A stretch of 64,000 nucleotides of DNA, taken from Prostheceraeus crozeri. Taxonomy: Eukaryota; Platyhelminthes; Polycladida; Euryleptidae. A program made the position numbers and the translations under genes. Below the pieces are notes generated by a model, which was not told where the DNA came from, searched no databases, and was given only the letters and a program-made list of their open reading frames with translations. Location: positions 1-64,000 of the forward strand of contig CAJQUW010008720.1 of assembly GCA_907163375.1 (NCBI GenBank), read 5' to 3'. Shown here in pieces: positions 46,045 through 59,189 of this stretch. Numbering within the stretch: the first letter of the stretch is position 1; every line of letters starts with the position of its first letter.

Positions 46045-46240
46045 GTCTTGGAGATGACTATTGCCTTCACTCACATTTCTTTGGCGCCGTCAGCATGGCT
46101 TAGTGAAGAAGGTGCGAGCTCGTCACCACCTCGGACTTCGGTTCGATTCCTGGGTCAGGCGAGTGCGGTCGCGAATCAAGGGTGTCGGTGTCTTTTATCG
46201 TTGTCATTCTGTAGATATTCAATATACTACGATAGACCTT
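46045..46240 (+). repeat. tRNA-derived SINE, plus copy
   Basis: Plus-strand copy of the same SINE: cttggagatgac, a tRNA-like core from about 46085 to 46162 with GGTTCGATTCCTGG (46140-46153) as B box, then gagtgcggtcgcgaatcaag and tcttttatcgttgtcattct. With the copy at 45690-45925 it forms an inverted pair with a spacer of about 120 bases inside a PCF11 intron, so the pre-mRNA could fold back on itself there. Confidence 0.8.
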
Positions 46241-46657
46241 TGTTGTCAAGTTATATCGGCTTCACATCGCAACATTTATTTGAGAGTGGAAGAAGTACAA
46301 ACATCTTTCATCGTCTATTGGGAGACATAAGCAACAGCATTAAGACGACAAAAACATTCGACTCTTAAATTCCCAGTTTTGAAGCAAGCAGATATGATCG
46401 TTCAATTTATGAAATGTTGCCAGTGCTCATTAGTCTCCGTTCACCATCTCTTACCGGCCAAAGTGGCTCAGTTAGACCTAAGTTATCTGATCAGTTATTT
46501 CTGAATAGATATTGCTCGAAGACGCATAAACTTACATGACATTGAAAATTATACACATGCATTATAGTGAAATATCCTCAATATTTCACTTTGCATTCAT
46601 CAAAGCTCAAATTACGATGCTGTATTCAACTCAACGAAAAAATAAATAGTTACTTAC

Positions 46658-47043
46658 GTTTTGCTCATCGTCCGATAAGGCTTCGACTGTCGGCTGATTG
46701 GCAGTATCCGTATTTCCTCCTTCCATTCCGCCTTCAGAATCTGTGTCGTCTTGCCCAGCAGGACCGCACGTGCCAAGTAGCCACAGATCACTGGTTTCGA
46801 AGTAAGCCCGTGACTTCCCGCCAGTCTGCATTGCTGAATTATTGGTAATGAAATGATAATCCAGATGCGCGGTGAATTCTTCTGACTCTGGATTAAAGTA
46901 CCGTTGTCCACACTGCGTGCATTGATATCCTTCATAAAGCAATTTCCTTGCAGGCTCGTTCATCTCCATGAATTCTGTTAGTTTAAATGCATCAAGATCC
47001 AACGTAGGAGGAAGCTTTTTCTTTTCAACAAGACCATGCTTGA
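46658..47043 (-). CDS. PCF11: PCF11 exon with first zinc finger and CLP1-binding part
   Basis: Acceptor TTGTAATTGTAG above 47043; donor CGTAAGT below 46658. Length 386, phase 1 in and phase 0 out. It encodes LPPTLDLDAFKLTEF, then LLYEGYQCTQCGQRYF and FTAHLDYHF: a C-x2-C...H-x3-H zinc finger in the exact setting of PCF11 (animal members have LY-G-QC-x2-CG-x-RF and HLD-W-H). About 15 residues on, SRAYFETSDLWL corresponds to the conserved W/Y-rich strip that contacts CLP1 between the two fingers in the family. An acidic Gly/Asp/Glu-rich tail follows (DDTDSEGG). This exon is the strongest evidence for the gene. Confidence 0.93.
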
Positions 47044-47049
47044 CTACAA

Positions 47050-50000
47050 TTACAAACGCGGAAATGAAGGCATGAGCTCTATACTTCATCGTTATCTCAG
47101 GTACTATGGAAGTCCCTTTCCGTTTATATCCTTATACCAAACTGCTAATTCCCTGAAGCGTTTGCTGTGTTTCACATAACTATCAAACCGATCGTTCCTT
47201 AAATGAAAGTGAATCACGTCATCTTGGCTAAGTTCACCAAGAATAACGCAGAACAGTTTTGTCTTCAGTGTTGCGACAGGCAGCATGCTTGTAAATGTGC
47301 GAAACAAGTAGTACGATTACATAACTTCCGTAATTTAGCAATCGCACCTAGGAGCCTACTGTTTGAAACTAACTGGAGTTTATTGATGAGGAAACAAGTA
47401 TAACTACTATGAGAGCATAAAAATGTTCATATGATCGGCATCAAGTCAGAAATCGCACGCTAATTTAACTTTTCTACGAATGCATCTTCTGTTATCAAAA
47501 GATGTGAAAACATCAATGAACAATAGTGTGTAGCCGATACTACAGCCTGCGTCAAGGGCTCACGAAAATGACTTAATGAATTTCTCTTAACCTTATACCA
47601 CATAAAATAAGTGAAAAAATGTAACGAACATGTGTTTTTGTATATCATGAGCTTCAAAGAGTGGATAAGTCAAGAATAACGTTGTCTCGAAAGAACGTAA
47701 GCATCTACACGATATTGGAATGAGGTAATGCGCATTACAAGGAACGACATAATAGCACTTCCTCAGGATGATATGAATACAGTTATTAAGAATTGCATAG
47801 CAATCAGTAAAACTTGGAAGGAAATTTTACCATTTTTCAAATACTGTACAAGTATCAGCGCTGATGTTTTGTCCAGACCAAAAATGCTACATTCTCAAAG
47901 TCAACCTCGCCAAACATTTGTTTCATATATCGTCATACATTTGAGAATCATTGTCAAAATATCGCCATGCTTCGTTAGCGACCGACAAGGATCCAGTATC
48001 CGTTCCCAATTTTCCTGACATGTACCGATTGTTGGACGGTCGCAATTTCTATCGAGCGCAATTTTCCTGCTGCTACTTCTTGCTATCTCTTATATTGCGG
48101 CGCAGAATCTAGAATTAGAGGTCTTAATGGCTCTCACCCCTTTAGGATGAAGTCATCCCAAGCCCTCGGCCTAACTGTTCATTACCAGTCCTTTCCACAG
48201 TGATTGCGAAATTACCAACCCATCCATACCCAACTTGAATGCCCATTAAGCACAACCACAAAGTCTGTTTATTAATCCTCGAAATATGTATTAGAAATAT
48301 AGTGATTATGACCTCCAATCAAGTGGCATTATATATGTACATGATAAATTTTAAGTCAAATAACGAACTCAGTTTTATCATTTAATCGCTGAAGACTATA
48401 TTTTCAGAATAAAACTATTCCTTGAATCTTTAAATATAGTTCATTGTCATGCACTAATCCTCCAAAATGATGTAATGCAATATTGTTGCATTATACAGAT
48501 AAATGCACACAGTATGTACTTGAGAATCAAGGAAAAAATAATTACTCAATAAAAAACCAGAAAATTCCTCCCTTAAGAAGACGCATTCAAAAATGAGTTC
48601 ATTCAGTTATAATAATTAAGTGGAAAATTGTATATTCGGTCTGTCATCGGAGCAGCATATCATTGGCACCGGCAATTCATTCCGTGAAAATGCAGATGCA
48701 CTGAGGAAACAGTTATGAAGTTTGAAAATCCATTGAATACGTTTCTTTTTAGAAGATCGTTAATTTCAAACTAAATGAGGTTAGCTAGCAACTGCTCGAA
48801 AATTAATAATAATCGAATATAAAAAATATCCGATTATCCATGAACAGATGACGTACATGTATCTTCCCAACGGGTTGCATTTTTTACGAAGATTTGATGA
48901 AAAGTTTCTCACAAGGATCGTTTAAAGTAGATCTACGAAAAAAGGTTATAAGTACAAACTTGTATTTTGCGTCATGCAATTTATCACTATCATTGATAAA
49001 TAACAAGTCATGTAGGTAACTGAAATGCTACCTTGCATTTCTCATTATTGCAGTTCAGTTGATTAATGTGAACACAATTTAAGATCGACTTTGAGATCTG
49101 ACTACTTATTTGAATTTTTGCTCTTGACTCTATTCGAAAAGCAACTCGTAGCTGTTCAAAAGCGAGAGAGTAGTGATGAACCTCCATCACAGACAAGTTT
49201 GATTTATTTCATTGTTGATAAAGAGGAATCACACTCATTCGGTAAATAATTAATGACTACAATTTTCACTGGTATTAATACTACAGACTTGCATCATCAA
49301 TGCAGCTTGTCGCAACACTTGCCTTACTCGCATGTCAGTGTTACCGAGAATGATCACATTACCATTTCATTGCGTCTAAACATAATAGGTTACACTAATT
49401 CAGGGTGGCCTCACAATTATATCGCTACACGCTTTCTCTACATAGAATAATTGAGAGAAAGGGCATTGATGCCGAAATCTGATAGTAGGGTGATCATGAT
49501 AGCTGTGAATTCCCCATCCATCAGATCAATGAGAATGACACAGATGCTGCAAAAATTATGAACTATCGTTGTATAATGTCGCTTTTTATAAATTGTGATA
49601 AATAATGTCAGCAATAGTTACTACATCCCTCACAAGCAATTCTTTTTAACAATAACATTTCAAGATTGTTCATTGCGAAACTTCATGAATTGAGTTAATG
49701 AAATTTCACTAATGTTCCATACACTTGTGCAAATAAGTTTCTGTGCCCCATAAAAATACACGCAGATAGCTCCGATTATTAGAGCTGTAAACGAATCTCT
49801 CAACATAGACTTTCTGAAGCACTACTAAGAGGGCATCAGATCAGGAGGTCTCAAGTTTGATATCATTTTCTGGTCAACCACTTTATTCTATCTATCAAGG
49901 ACATCAAACTGAAGCAACTGGCAAAACGCCTGCTATTCATAGATCGCAATACAAATAAAATGGAAATATAAGAAAAATAATCATGATCAACTATCACTTC

Positions 50001-52968
50001 GTACTTCAGCTTTTTTCTTTTAAGAACATTTAGCTTGAATTTTCAGTTCATGAAATTCAAAAATTCGCGTATAGACACTATGTTTGTGTTTGCGGCCACC
50101 CTGGTTATCATCGGCTTCACTACAAGTCAACTAAAAGTGGTCTGACCGCCATATTCTAGAGCAGTACAGAATTCTCGGTGCCCTTAACTCCAGAAAAACA
50201 TATAGCAAGGAATTTTGTTATTCATGAGCAAGAAAAATTTCATTAAAACAGTTGCGCAGATGAAATCTACACATGATGCTCACCAGTCGAGAAAAGTCGC
50301 TTCCGATGATACAATAGATTTAAGTTAATTCAATAATTAGATAGCAAAAAATCTCGATAGAAAAATTATGTGTCAAGCTTCTGACAATTATTCAAAAAAG
50401 TAACAATCTGAGGACTAAAGGCTCAATAATAAAAAGCATCACAGCATGTTTCTTGAAAGATTTATTAAGTTTCGCTGATCACTCTGTAAAAATTCTGCTT
50501 TTTCACCATCTAGCCTACTTGCTTGATCATACCTCAAAGGTGACTCACACCTATGAATATAGTTTCACATAAAACGCATCTGTTGCGTTCGCCAAAGTGA
50601 ATTATCAAGATTAGCATTATCACGTCACCTACAGAAAACAGACAGCAATAGAAAATTGAATTCCATCAACCAGGTTGATCATCCGAATATGACACACTCA
50701 CAGTCAGACGGACGAGACAAATTAGTTTTGTATTCAACTACCAATTACATAAATTACTCAACCCACAACTTGATGCGAGAATTCCGATTTTCTTACAAAA
50801 ATATATTTACATGTTCTGTCATCAAGCGTGGATTTCGTCAAAATTGCCAAACTCGCAATAGTTAAGATTTTCAGCTTTCCAAAAATATCAATTTACTTCA
50901 GCGTCCGTAACTAAATTCATCAAGTCGGATTTCAATATAATATTTTTAATTAAGGTACCGAACAAAGATAAGCGTAGAAACTTAATACCCATACAACAGA
51001 CACTACGACTGTTGATAGAATAAGCTCTATAGCATCAGGAAAACAGTATCCGAGTTGCATATCTTATTTTTATTCAGGCAAGGAAAATAGACAACTTTTT
51101 TGAAGACACAATTGTTCATGGCGCAGCAATGTCACATATCACTGGAAGTTTGACACGACAGTTCACGACCCGGAATATACTGAAAAAGCTTTGCAATGAG
51201 CAGCATGTAAAAATGAAATTATTTCAAATATGTTTATCTCATACATCATGAGTATTGGATTAATATTTAGATTGCAACAGATATATTCTAGATTTATTGA
51301 TCTCTCGTACATTCTATTTCATATTTTTTAACTTTATCATTAAATATAAACTAATTCACATCTGGAAGTGTATAACATGTACGTCTATTGATAATAAGAT
51401 AAAATTAGGTCAGATTAAGATTATTCTGTTGAGATTTGCCAACAAAAGATAGAATTTAATATCGAAGCATTAAGAGCGTTAAGAAGACTGTCCTAGCGAG
51501 CCAAGGCACACGATGGATTAATTGTGACCCCGGAGATCACAAACTGAGAGAATGTGCAATGCAACATAGGCCTACATGATCTACTAATGCTTTCGTGCTC
51601 AATGTAATTCCGGCAAATAAGGACTTCCAGAACAAATGCAACTGTCACTTTTAACGCATGTGTTTCATTATTTCATACAAAACGTTCAAATTTTATAATG
51701 CACCCAGTAATTTCCCACCAGTAATTAGTTATTAATTTAATTAATTATATTAATTCTCAACAGAAATTAATACAACTTTTATTTTACTATGAAAAAGTGA
51801 GCCGAACTTTAACGTTTTGCACGATCTTGTAATCATGGCCATGCATGTGATTTCCGGATTACATGAATTTATGACAAGCGTTGTCTGAAAAATATGTGAG
51901 ATGGCTGAATAGCACATTTCAAGTGCAATTAAGTGCTTCAAGGTTGCATGGGTTTATTTAATAATTTTCATTTGATATTTTGCGGAAACAATTTGAAAAG
52001 ATAATCAATATTTTACTTCACCTCCCTAACCTGGTTTTCGAAAACCACACAATATGCTTCAAGGTATCTATTTACATGTATCTACAATCATGCAAAGTAA
52101 CCAAATCTGATGTCTCTTTTGATGATGACGGTAAAATTATCATGTCTTCGTGAAGCTATGACCACTCATTATTCAAGTTATTCTATGCACTTTATTGAAA
52201 GCAATGATAAGAGTAACGACTCGTAAACCCTAATGCTAATACCCCATAATTTGATATCTGAAGCTTTTGTTAAATTTATATGTATCACTCTCCTCATGTG
52301 AATATTGTGTTTTGATTTGCAGTACCACCGTGGAAACATGTTCCTCACACATTGTTAGTATGTTTAGGATCAAATGCCAGCAGCAAGTATATTCATTATG
52401 ATAAAAAAAGCGTTCTCGAATTTCCGGAAGAATCACATGCATGTTAAGGCCATTATAATTATCACTAATAAATATAGCAATACTCCTAATTTACATTATT
52501 GTTCAGTGACAAGAGTGCAAAATAATAAATGTAAAAGCCTAAATATATGTACTTTACAGTTTGGTTCTTGTTGAATCGATAAAACAAACTTCACAAAATG
52601 CTAACTATTACAAGAATCAGTTATGTACCTGAATCAGTCTAAATTTGTTTCTATTCTGAAGATGTAGCTTTTCTTCCTGAATCATAGGCTCAGACAATTT
52701 TGGGTTCGTTATCACTTGTGATAATTGAAACAGTATTGAAAACTGTCTAGTGCACTCCTCTAGCGCGGTTACAACTACGGTAGTGATTTAATACTGATGG
52801 AAAAATGTGAAGGTTCAAATAATGAGCCTCTTACCTACCTAACAACCGAGGCAAAAAAGATGCTGATGGAAAATGTGCCTACTCAAATTCTGACTACAAC
52901 TGAAGTTAAGAATTTTATATTAACAAGAAATTGAGAAGTTATTTTTAACCTAGGAGTACACAACTTAC
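47050..52968. other. PCF11 intron, 5.9 kb, nothing distinct
   Basis: AT-rich intron. I found no transposon termini or coding segments that I could support. Small open frames (for example 47104-47307 minus, 47728-48018 plus) lack recognisable domains and splice signals. Confidence 0.45.
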
Positions 52969-53446
52969 CCAGCTGATCGAAGAGGCTGAAAACATTTACA
53001 GGAGCAGATGCAGCAGACTGACTTGCTAATGACGAACTTGAGGTAGGTATTGACATGTCTGGCAAAACTCTTGCTTGCGAAGCTTGGGCTGTTTCACCGG
53101 TGATATCGACTTCACTGATATTAGCCGAGGCTTTCTGAATTTCAATTCGCTCTATCGGATTGAGAGGAGACAGATGCAACATGGCAGGTGGACCGAAATG
53201 AGCCCCATTAGCCCATCTCAATATTTTAGTGGGAATAGGAGGTAGAACATCCAAACCCCGCGGTCTGGGTGTGACAATTTTCACTGGAACCATCATATCC
53301 CTTAACTGAATATTTGTCATTTCTCCGTTAAAAGCTATTGAATAGGGGCGGCCATCAATTATCAATTCATGATGAGGTCCACCAACACAAACAGTGACAG
53401 TTTTCTTATTTCCAAGATTGATTCTCGTGCTGCCATTCCCAGGAAT
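52969..53446 (-). CDS. PCF11: PCF11 exon before the first zinc finger
   Basis: Acceptor TTGCTCTTCAG above 53446; donor GGTAAGT below 52969. Length 478, phase 0 in and phase 1 out. It starts IPGNGSTRINLGNKKTV, then VCVGGPHHELIIDGRPYSIAF and further short strand repeats. A segment PPIPTKILRWANG follows, then a Ser/Ala/Pro-rich stretch ending VFSLFDQLG, a helix that resembles the short conserved helix ('LL-x-KL' type) just before the first zinc finger in PCF11 proteins. Phases match both neighbours. The intron on its 5' side contains the long LINE. Confidence 0.85.
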
Positions 53447-53867
53447 CTGAAGAGCAACGTTTCATATGTTAACCAACCAATAATGCGAAACATAAATCAA
53501 TATCAAATTGATGGGAGCATCTACACAGCAATACACCACACAACCTAATTCTGCATGGACGGAACGCTAAAATTGATTTTCCTTAGGAATTATGATGAAA
53601 TTATGATCAACTAAATTGAACACCACTGATTAATGCCCCTCTAGTAACTTGAGAAACATTGTTATTTACAAAAATAGTCATAAATAGTCGGACGCGCTTG
53701 TTGAATAATTTTATTTAATGAAATTGTCACTCCTGCTCACTTTGTGAATTCCTTTCGGATAACACTTTGAAACCGTATTCAAAACTACTCTTCAAGTTCA
53801 CTAATCAGAAAAAGTAGCCTGTTGGCTTTTTACACGGGCGGTTATTCCACATATTCGACAATATAAT

Positions 53868-54069
53868 AAATTTGTAAAACGAAGACAAAGTCAGTAATAA
53901 AACGTATTGAACAGCTTTCGACTACGTCTTTGTCAATTCAATAAAACAGCAACTACCTCTAACAGAGCAACAAGAAAATAACTTTTTGACGTAAGACTTT
54001 AGAACAAAGACGTAGTCGAAAGCTATCCAATACATTTTATTATTGACCTTGTCTTCGTTTTACAAATTT
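53868..54069. repeat. Foldback element, 66-base arms
   Basis: The left arm 53868-53933 (aaatttgtaaaacgaagaca ... cgactacgtctttgt) is the near-perfect reverse complement of the right arm 54004-54069. The spacer is 70 bases. The words cgaaagct and caata near the arm centres recur. There is no coding capacity. It lies within the PCF11 intron just upstream (on the plus strand) of the LINE 5' region. Confidence 0.9.
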
Positions 54070-54199
54070 AGCATCTAGGTCAATGGTGAACCGAATTTAT
54101 GGATTCGACAATACACCGATTTTATTCATAAGATAACGGTGCGCATGATAAAATGGCTTGCTGATTTGCTTTCGCCGCCATGTAGATGACGCTTTGTGA

Positions 54200-57100
54200 T
54201 GACTGATATTTTCCCTTTCTCACTCAACCTGCGGCCTCAAAGCGGTGAAAGGGTGAAAACGGAGTCGCAATAAGGCTTTGTCGTCTGAAGCTCATGCTTC
54301 TTTGGGTTCTACCTTGTCGGAAAGGTTTATTGTCGGCGGTTTGTGACCGTGCTCCGGCTAACTAGCAGGCTCTGGAATATTATTTTTATTTTACTGGTCA
54401 TTGAATTTATTTATGTTTGATTAATTTTTCATTCTTTTTCTCCACGTTTGTTTATTTTAAATGTGTGGTAGGCTTCGGCCGTCCCAATTAACACCACTCC
54501 CTGGTTTGCGAGATATGAACAGTCATCAGATGTTTCATGTTGTTGAATCAGGTTTTTGGGCATGGCACTTATTTGGCTCATTTGTGATCGAACTTCCTTC
54601 CACTGCTCTCTTTTGCACTTCCCCATTTGTTGCAGGTTAAGGTGTGACAGATCCAACGTATTCACGGCATACGGGCGTCAGGTAGTTCGAGGGTCCCGAA
54701 CCCACTGGTAATGCTTTGGGAGGCAGGCCCGGTCAACTGCTCGAAAAAAGGCGGTACAGTTCCACTGCCACGGACATGCGTGGGTAGCTTTACTGAGGGG
54801 TTTAGCCCGTGTAGCTGTATCCGGTTCCTCTGTGGCCTACCTGACTTGTACCCATTGTTACGGCAAAGGGGTTCTCATTTGGGTTTCTTCAAGCTTTTGC
54901 GACATGAACTGTGCCTATAAGTGACTTTTTTGCGTATTATTTATTGCAGCTTTGTTGCTATTATTTACGTTTTTCTGATGCCTTCCAAAGTTTCTTGTAT
55001 CACTTTGTTGTACAGTATAATTTTCGTTTATTTGATTGATATTCCATGAGAAATTATGAAAATGAGAAAGACACACAAGAAACGTAGTCAAGCCGTCAAG
55101 CTCAAAACCCCTCTCAGGATCAGCTTCAGCAACGTAAGAGGACTGAGGTCCAATTACGACGACATCAACATCTTCCTGCAAGGTAAGTCACCAGATCTTC
55201 TAGCCCTGTCGGAAACCAGGTTAGATCCCAGTGTTTCATCAAGCGACGTTACTCCTGATGGATACATATTTCACCGGATGGATAAAGCACCTTGTCATGG
55301 TCTTGGAGTCTATGCCAAGACAAGCCTTCCCTTGAGAAGGCTTTGTAGCTCAGAGGATCCAAGGCATGAGTATCTTGCCTTCATTGCGCCGCTGCAGAAG
55401 ACCACTCTTCTTCTATTTTTCCTATACCGCTCTCCATCAACTAATGCGGATATTTTCAATGTTCTTTCTGACAAGATCGATTCTCTTCTACAAGAGTATC
55501 CCAGCGCTGAAGTTGCCGTTTTTGGTGACTTCAACGTGCACAATGTTGACTGGCTTGTGCACTCACGCACCACCGATCTCTCCGGTCAGGCAGCCCAGGA
55601 TTTCGCTGTCTCTCACAACCTTAGTCAAATTGTCACTTGTCCTACCAGAGTGCCTGACCGAGCTGGTGATACTGGATATCTCCTTGACCTGTTTCTCACC
55701 TCAAATCCAACTTGTTTTTCACACAAGGTTACTTCTCCCCTCGGCACGTCTGATCACTGTGTTATCACAGTTTCTGGCAAACAAGTTTGCTCCACACCGT
55801 CTGCACCCTTCCATAGAACAGTTTATCAATTCTCCAAAGCAGACTGGTGTGGCTTCCGCACTTTTCTTAGTCAAGTTAAAGCTGAGAATTTGATTCTGAG
55901 CGAGAACGTCCACAAGTCGGCGCAAGAACTGACAGAGTGGCTTCAGATAGGGATGTTGGCCTACATCCCTCACCGTACTTTCCAAATGAAGCCTCACTCA
56001 CAACCTTGGTTTACACCAGAATGTGCAGCTGCAAGTTGCCAGCGTGACCACTTTTTCCATAAGTATAAGCGTGACAGTAGCGCTGGCAATCTTGAATTGT
56101 ACAAAACCGCACGTAGACATTGCAAGGAAACCATACATCAGGCCAAAAGCCGTTACGCTTTGTATGTACGGAAATCCATTGCTACCCAAAAGCTTGGCTC
56201 CAAGGACTTCTGGAGGATTTACAACAGTGTCACCAATAGGAACAAATCCTCCATCCCAGCACTCCGTCATGCCGAAGTCAGTACTTCTATGGCGACAACC
56301 TCAGCAGAGAAAGTCGAGCTTCTTTGCAAAGAGTTTGCGAAGAATTCGTCATTAGACGATGGAGGTAGAATTCCACCTCCAATTCCCATGCGCACTGATG
56401 AGACAGTTAGTCCTCCTTCAGTCACAGTCCGAAACGTCAAAAAGATCATCGCCGGTCTCGATAGCTCTAAGTCTAGTGGACCAGACGGCATCCCGGTTTC
56501 GGTCTTCAAGCATCTCTCACCTGAGCTTTCTCCACTTTTATCTAAACTGTTCAGTAGAAGTGTATCCACCGGTGAGTTTCCCTCTTGTTGGAAAGTAGCT
56601 TCCGTGGTTCCAGTTCCAAAGAAAGGTTCTGACTCATCTCTTCCATCTAGTTACCGTCCTATCAGCCTGCTTCCAATTGCTGGCAAGATTTTTGAAGCAG
56701 TGATTAACCAACACATTGTTAACTTCCTTGAAACTCAGAACCTTCTATCAGAAGAACAGTATGGCTTCAGGCACTCTCGATCAACTGCAGATCTTCTTTC
56801 ATATGTCACTGAACATGTGAGTCGTGTCCTTGACAGGCAAGGTGAGACGAGATCAGTTGCCTTGGATATTTCCAAGGCATTCGATAAAGTCTGGCATCAG
56901 GGACTCCTTATGAAGCTAAAGTCCTATGGAGTTGCTGATCAACTCCGCAAACTTCTTGCTTCTTTCCTTAGTGACCGGCAGATATCTGTCATCTTAGATG
57001 GCCAAAAGTCTTCCACCAAGTTTGTCAATGCAGGAGTTCCTCAAGGGTCAATTTTGGGACCCACTCTTTTTCTGCTGTACATCAACGACCTCCCAGACTG

Positions 57101-58095
57101 CCTAGTGAGTAAATTGGTGATGTATGCAGATGACACAACACTCTTCAATTCCAATGAGCGACTCGCTAAAAACACTCAGCAACGTCAGCAGTTATGCGAC
57201 GTTCTTAATGAAGACTTACGCAGGGTCTCAGAATGGGGCGCCAATTGGCTTGTTTCCTTCAATCCTTCAAAAACTCAGAGTATTCTGCACTCACGACTTA
57301 AAGGAGATGATGATGATCATAGCATTAAGATGTCAGATAATAGGATCAGAGAACAAGATTCCATCTCCTTCCTTGGATTGTCGGTTACGAAAGACTTGTC
57401 ATGGAAACCGTACATCCAATCCATTAGCAAGCAGGCAGCTCAACGCATTGGTAGTCTATCGTGCCAGCAGCCATCTTCCACCACAGACTGTCTGCTATCT
57501 TTACAAGTCCACTATTCGTCCTTTGATGGAGTATTGTTGTCATCTGTGGGCAGGCGCCCCACAAACGCATCTTAACCTCCTTGAACGGGTTGAGAAACGT
57601 GTCAAGAATCTCATGGGTGAAAAACTTGCTAGCAAGTTGCAGCCGCTCTCCGTCAGACGGGATGTTGCTTCACTCAGTCTCTTTTACAGGTACTATTTCG
57701 GTAGAAGCAGCTCTGCAGTAAATGAGTGCTTACCCAAACCTAAGATCTTCTCCAGAAGCACACGCAGAGCTAATGCACTCACATGCTATAATGTGAGCTT
57801 AGAACGCGCACGCACTGTGAGTCGCTCGAAAAGCTTTTTTGTTCGCACGGCACAGCTTTGGAATCAGCTTCCCCAGACCACTTTCCCTGACCAATACAAT
57901 CTTGATACTTTCAAGAGGCGTGCGAATAGGTTTCTGATGGGGGCAGCTTAATCAGATTAGAAGATCTGTTTTTTTTTCTTTTATTTATTCAAAGTAATAC
58001 AATTTATTAGTTTTTCATTGAGTAACCCCTAGCTTCGTTCATGGCTCATAGCTGTGCTAGGGGTGAAAATTCAGTAAAAAAAAATTAAAAAAATT
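54200..58095 (+). mobile_element. Long APE-type LINE, nearly full length
   Basis: Non-LTR retrotransposon with a G+C-richer leader (about 54200-55055), an endonuclease/RT frame (55056-57951), and a 3' region with a hairpin whose arms are cccctagc and gctagggg (58026-58063). The hairpin is followed by gtgaaaattcagt and A-rich tails to about 58095. The hairpin and A-rich end suggest a 3' signal for reverse transcription. It runs opposite to PCF11. The leader has no clear ORF1, and the exact 5' boundary is uncertain. Confidence 0.8.
55056..57951 (+). pseudogene. LINE endonuclease/reverse transcriptase, one frameshift
   Basis: The start at 55056 gives MKMRKTHKKRSQ. The apurinic endonuclease follows: SFSNVRGLRSN (residues 23-33), LSETRLD (E53), VFGDFNVHNVDW (D158, N160) and GTSDHCV (D233, H234). 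RT motifs follow: ASVVPVPKKG, SYRPISLLP, EEQYGFRHSRST, ALDISKAFDKVWH, AGVPQGSILGPTLF and MYADDTTLF (catalytic D692-D693). The frame then shifts by one base near 57450-57460 (the 55056 frame runs on to a stop at 57575). The true continuation is [34 protein letters not shown] and NQLPQTTFP, ending RFLMGAA at 57951. The domain order and these motifs fit the jockey/CR1/L2 group; the clade is not fixed. One indel apart, it is intact. Confidence 0.92.
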
Positions 58096-58099
58096 GGAT

Positions 58100-58845
58100 C
58101 AACAACCGAATCAACTTTCATTTTGATATGTTACTTGACTTAAGGAAATTTTATGATATGAATATTTCAAATTGAAGCGGAGGTCGCTCGTCACGAATGT
58201 ATCGAAGTTAGTTTCGCTATAATAATGACGTAAATGGACCAGAGTTCCTATTCGGTCTCAAAAATCCGGAAGAGCGTTATGGGCACTAGAAAACAGCTTT
58301 GGCATTGATTGACCCCATACACCAGCATTACAAGCTGACACTCGATAAAAGGCAGTGGCCTTAACTTGATAAGTAAAATGCACATCTACACCTTCTTGTG
58401 CACAATACGTGGTTTTTCAGCATTACGATTTTCGCACATTAGATCAATTTTCCTTCATCGCTGGCCCTATTTCGATGTACTTCGAGATCATGAAGGATGT
58501 ATTTCAATGGACTCTAAGTCCATTGAAAAAGTAACTTTCTTTTGGATCTCTGTCTTCATCCTGGATCCTTTTTGGGTGACATTTGCTTTTATAGACACGT
58601 GACAGTCTTGCTTGCACTTACACTGTGCGATCGTACGTGTGTGCATCATTTGCAATGTTAATGCCTACTTGTATGTAAATCAAAAATATGAAGAATTTCA
58701 AATACTGTAGATGGATATAAAGGCGCAAGAGATATCTGCAAAATTCGTATACATCAAGTTCATTGACGAGGACTTAAGGAAGCGATGTCTAATTTTTTAT
58801 GAATTCAACTTTCAAGATGCCTTCGTCTCCTGAGTCATCATCGTC
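58100..58845. other. PCF11 intron sequence, nothing distinct
   Basis: No supported coding region. A small direct/inverted ggactctaagtccattg palindrome-like motif is seen near 58509. Confidence 0.45.
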
Positions 58846-59182
58846 ACTAGCCGTTGTTGTCCCACTGCTGGTCGAAGGTCATTCCTTTCCTTCTCCATCG
58901 AATGCGATCTTGTGCTAGTCTCCTCCAGTTGTCGTCGATTTCGTGTAATTCATCCCTCCACCTTGACAATAGTCGGCCCCTTTTCCTTGTTTCTCCTCGA
59001 GGTGTCCACTCCGTCTGCGTCTTAGTCCATCTTTCGTCCTTGAGTCTCATCACGTGACGAGCCCATCTACATTTCGACTCTTTAGCTGTTCTTGCAATGT
59101 CTCGAACTTTTGTTTGACTTCGAATCCACATGTTTGTTTTTCGTTCTTTTTTTGTTATTCCTAACATTCTCCTGAGTATCAA
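58830..59182 (-). mobile_element. LINE 3' fragment (endonuclease-RT C-terminus)
   Basis: The minus strand reads LRRMLGITKKERKTNMWIR, RDIARTAKESKCRWARHVMR, then WTPRGETRKRGRLLSRWRDE and IRWRRKGMTFDQQW with a stop at 58847. This is the C-terminal end shared by many RTE/R4-like invertebrate LINEs ('W-GH-AR', 'GRP-x-RW-DE', 'W-x-G-x-x-QQW'). The rest of the element is absent. The 3' end shows gatgatga in the same orientation. Confidence 0.8.
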
Positions 59183-59189
59183 CTTAAAA

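Noticed and set aside
47104-47307. Extra coding exon next to the first zinc finger exon
   Set aside because: The frame has protein-like composition but lies in the intron upstream of a good acceptor, has no supporting splice phase and no recognisable domain.
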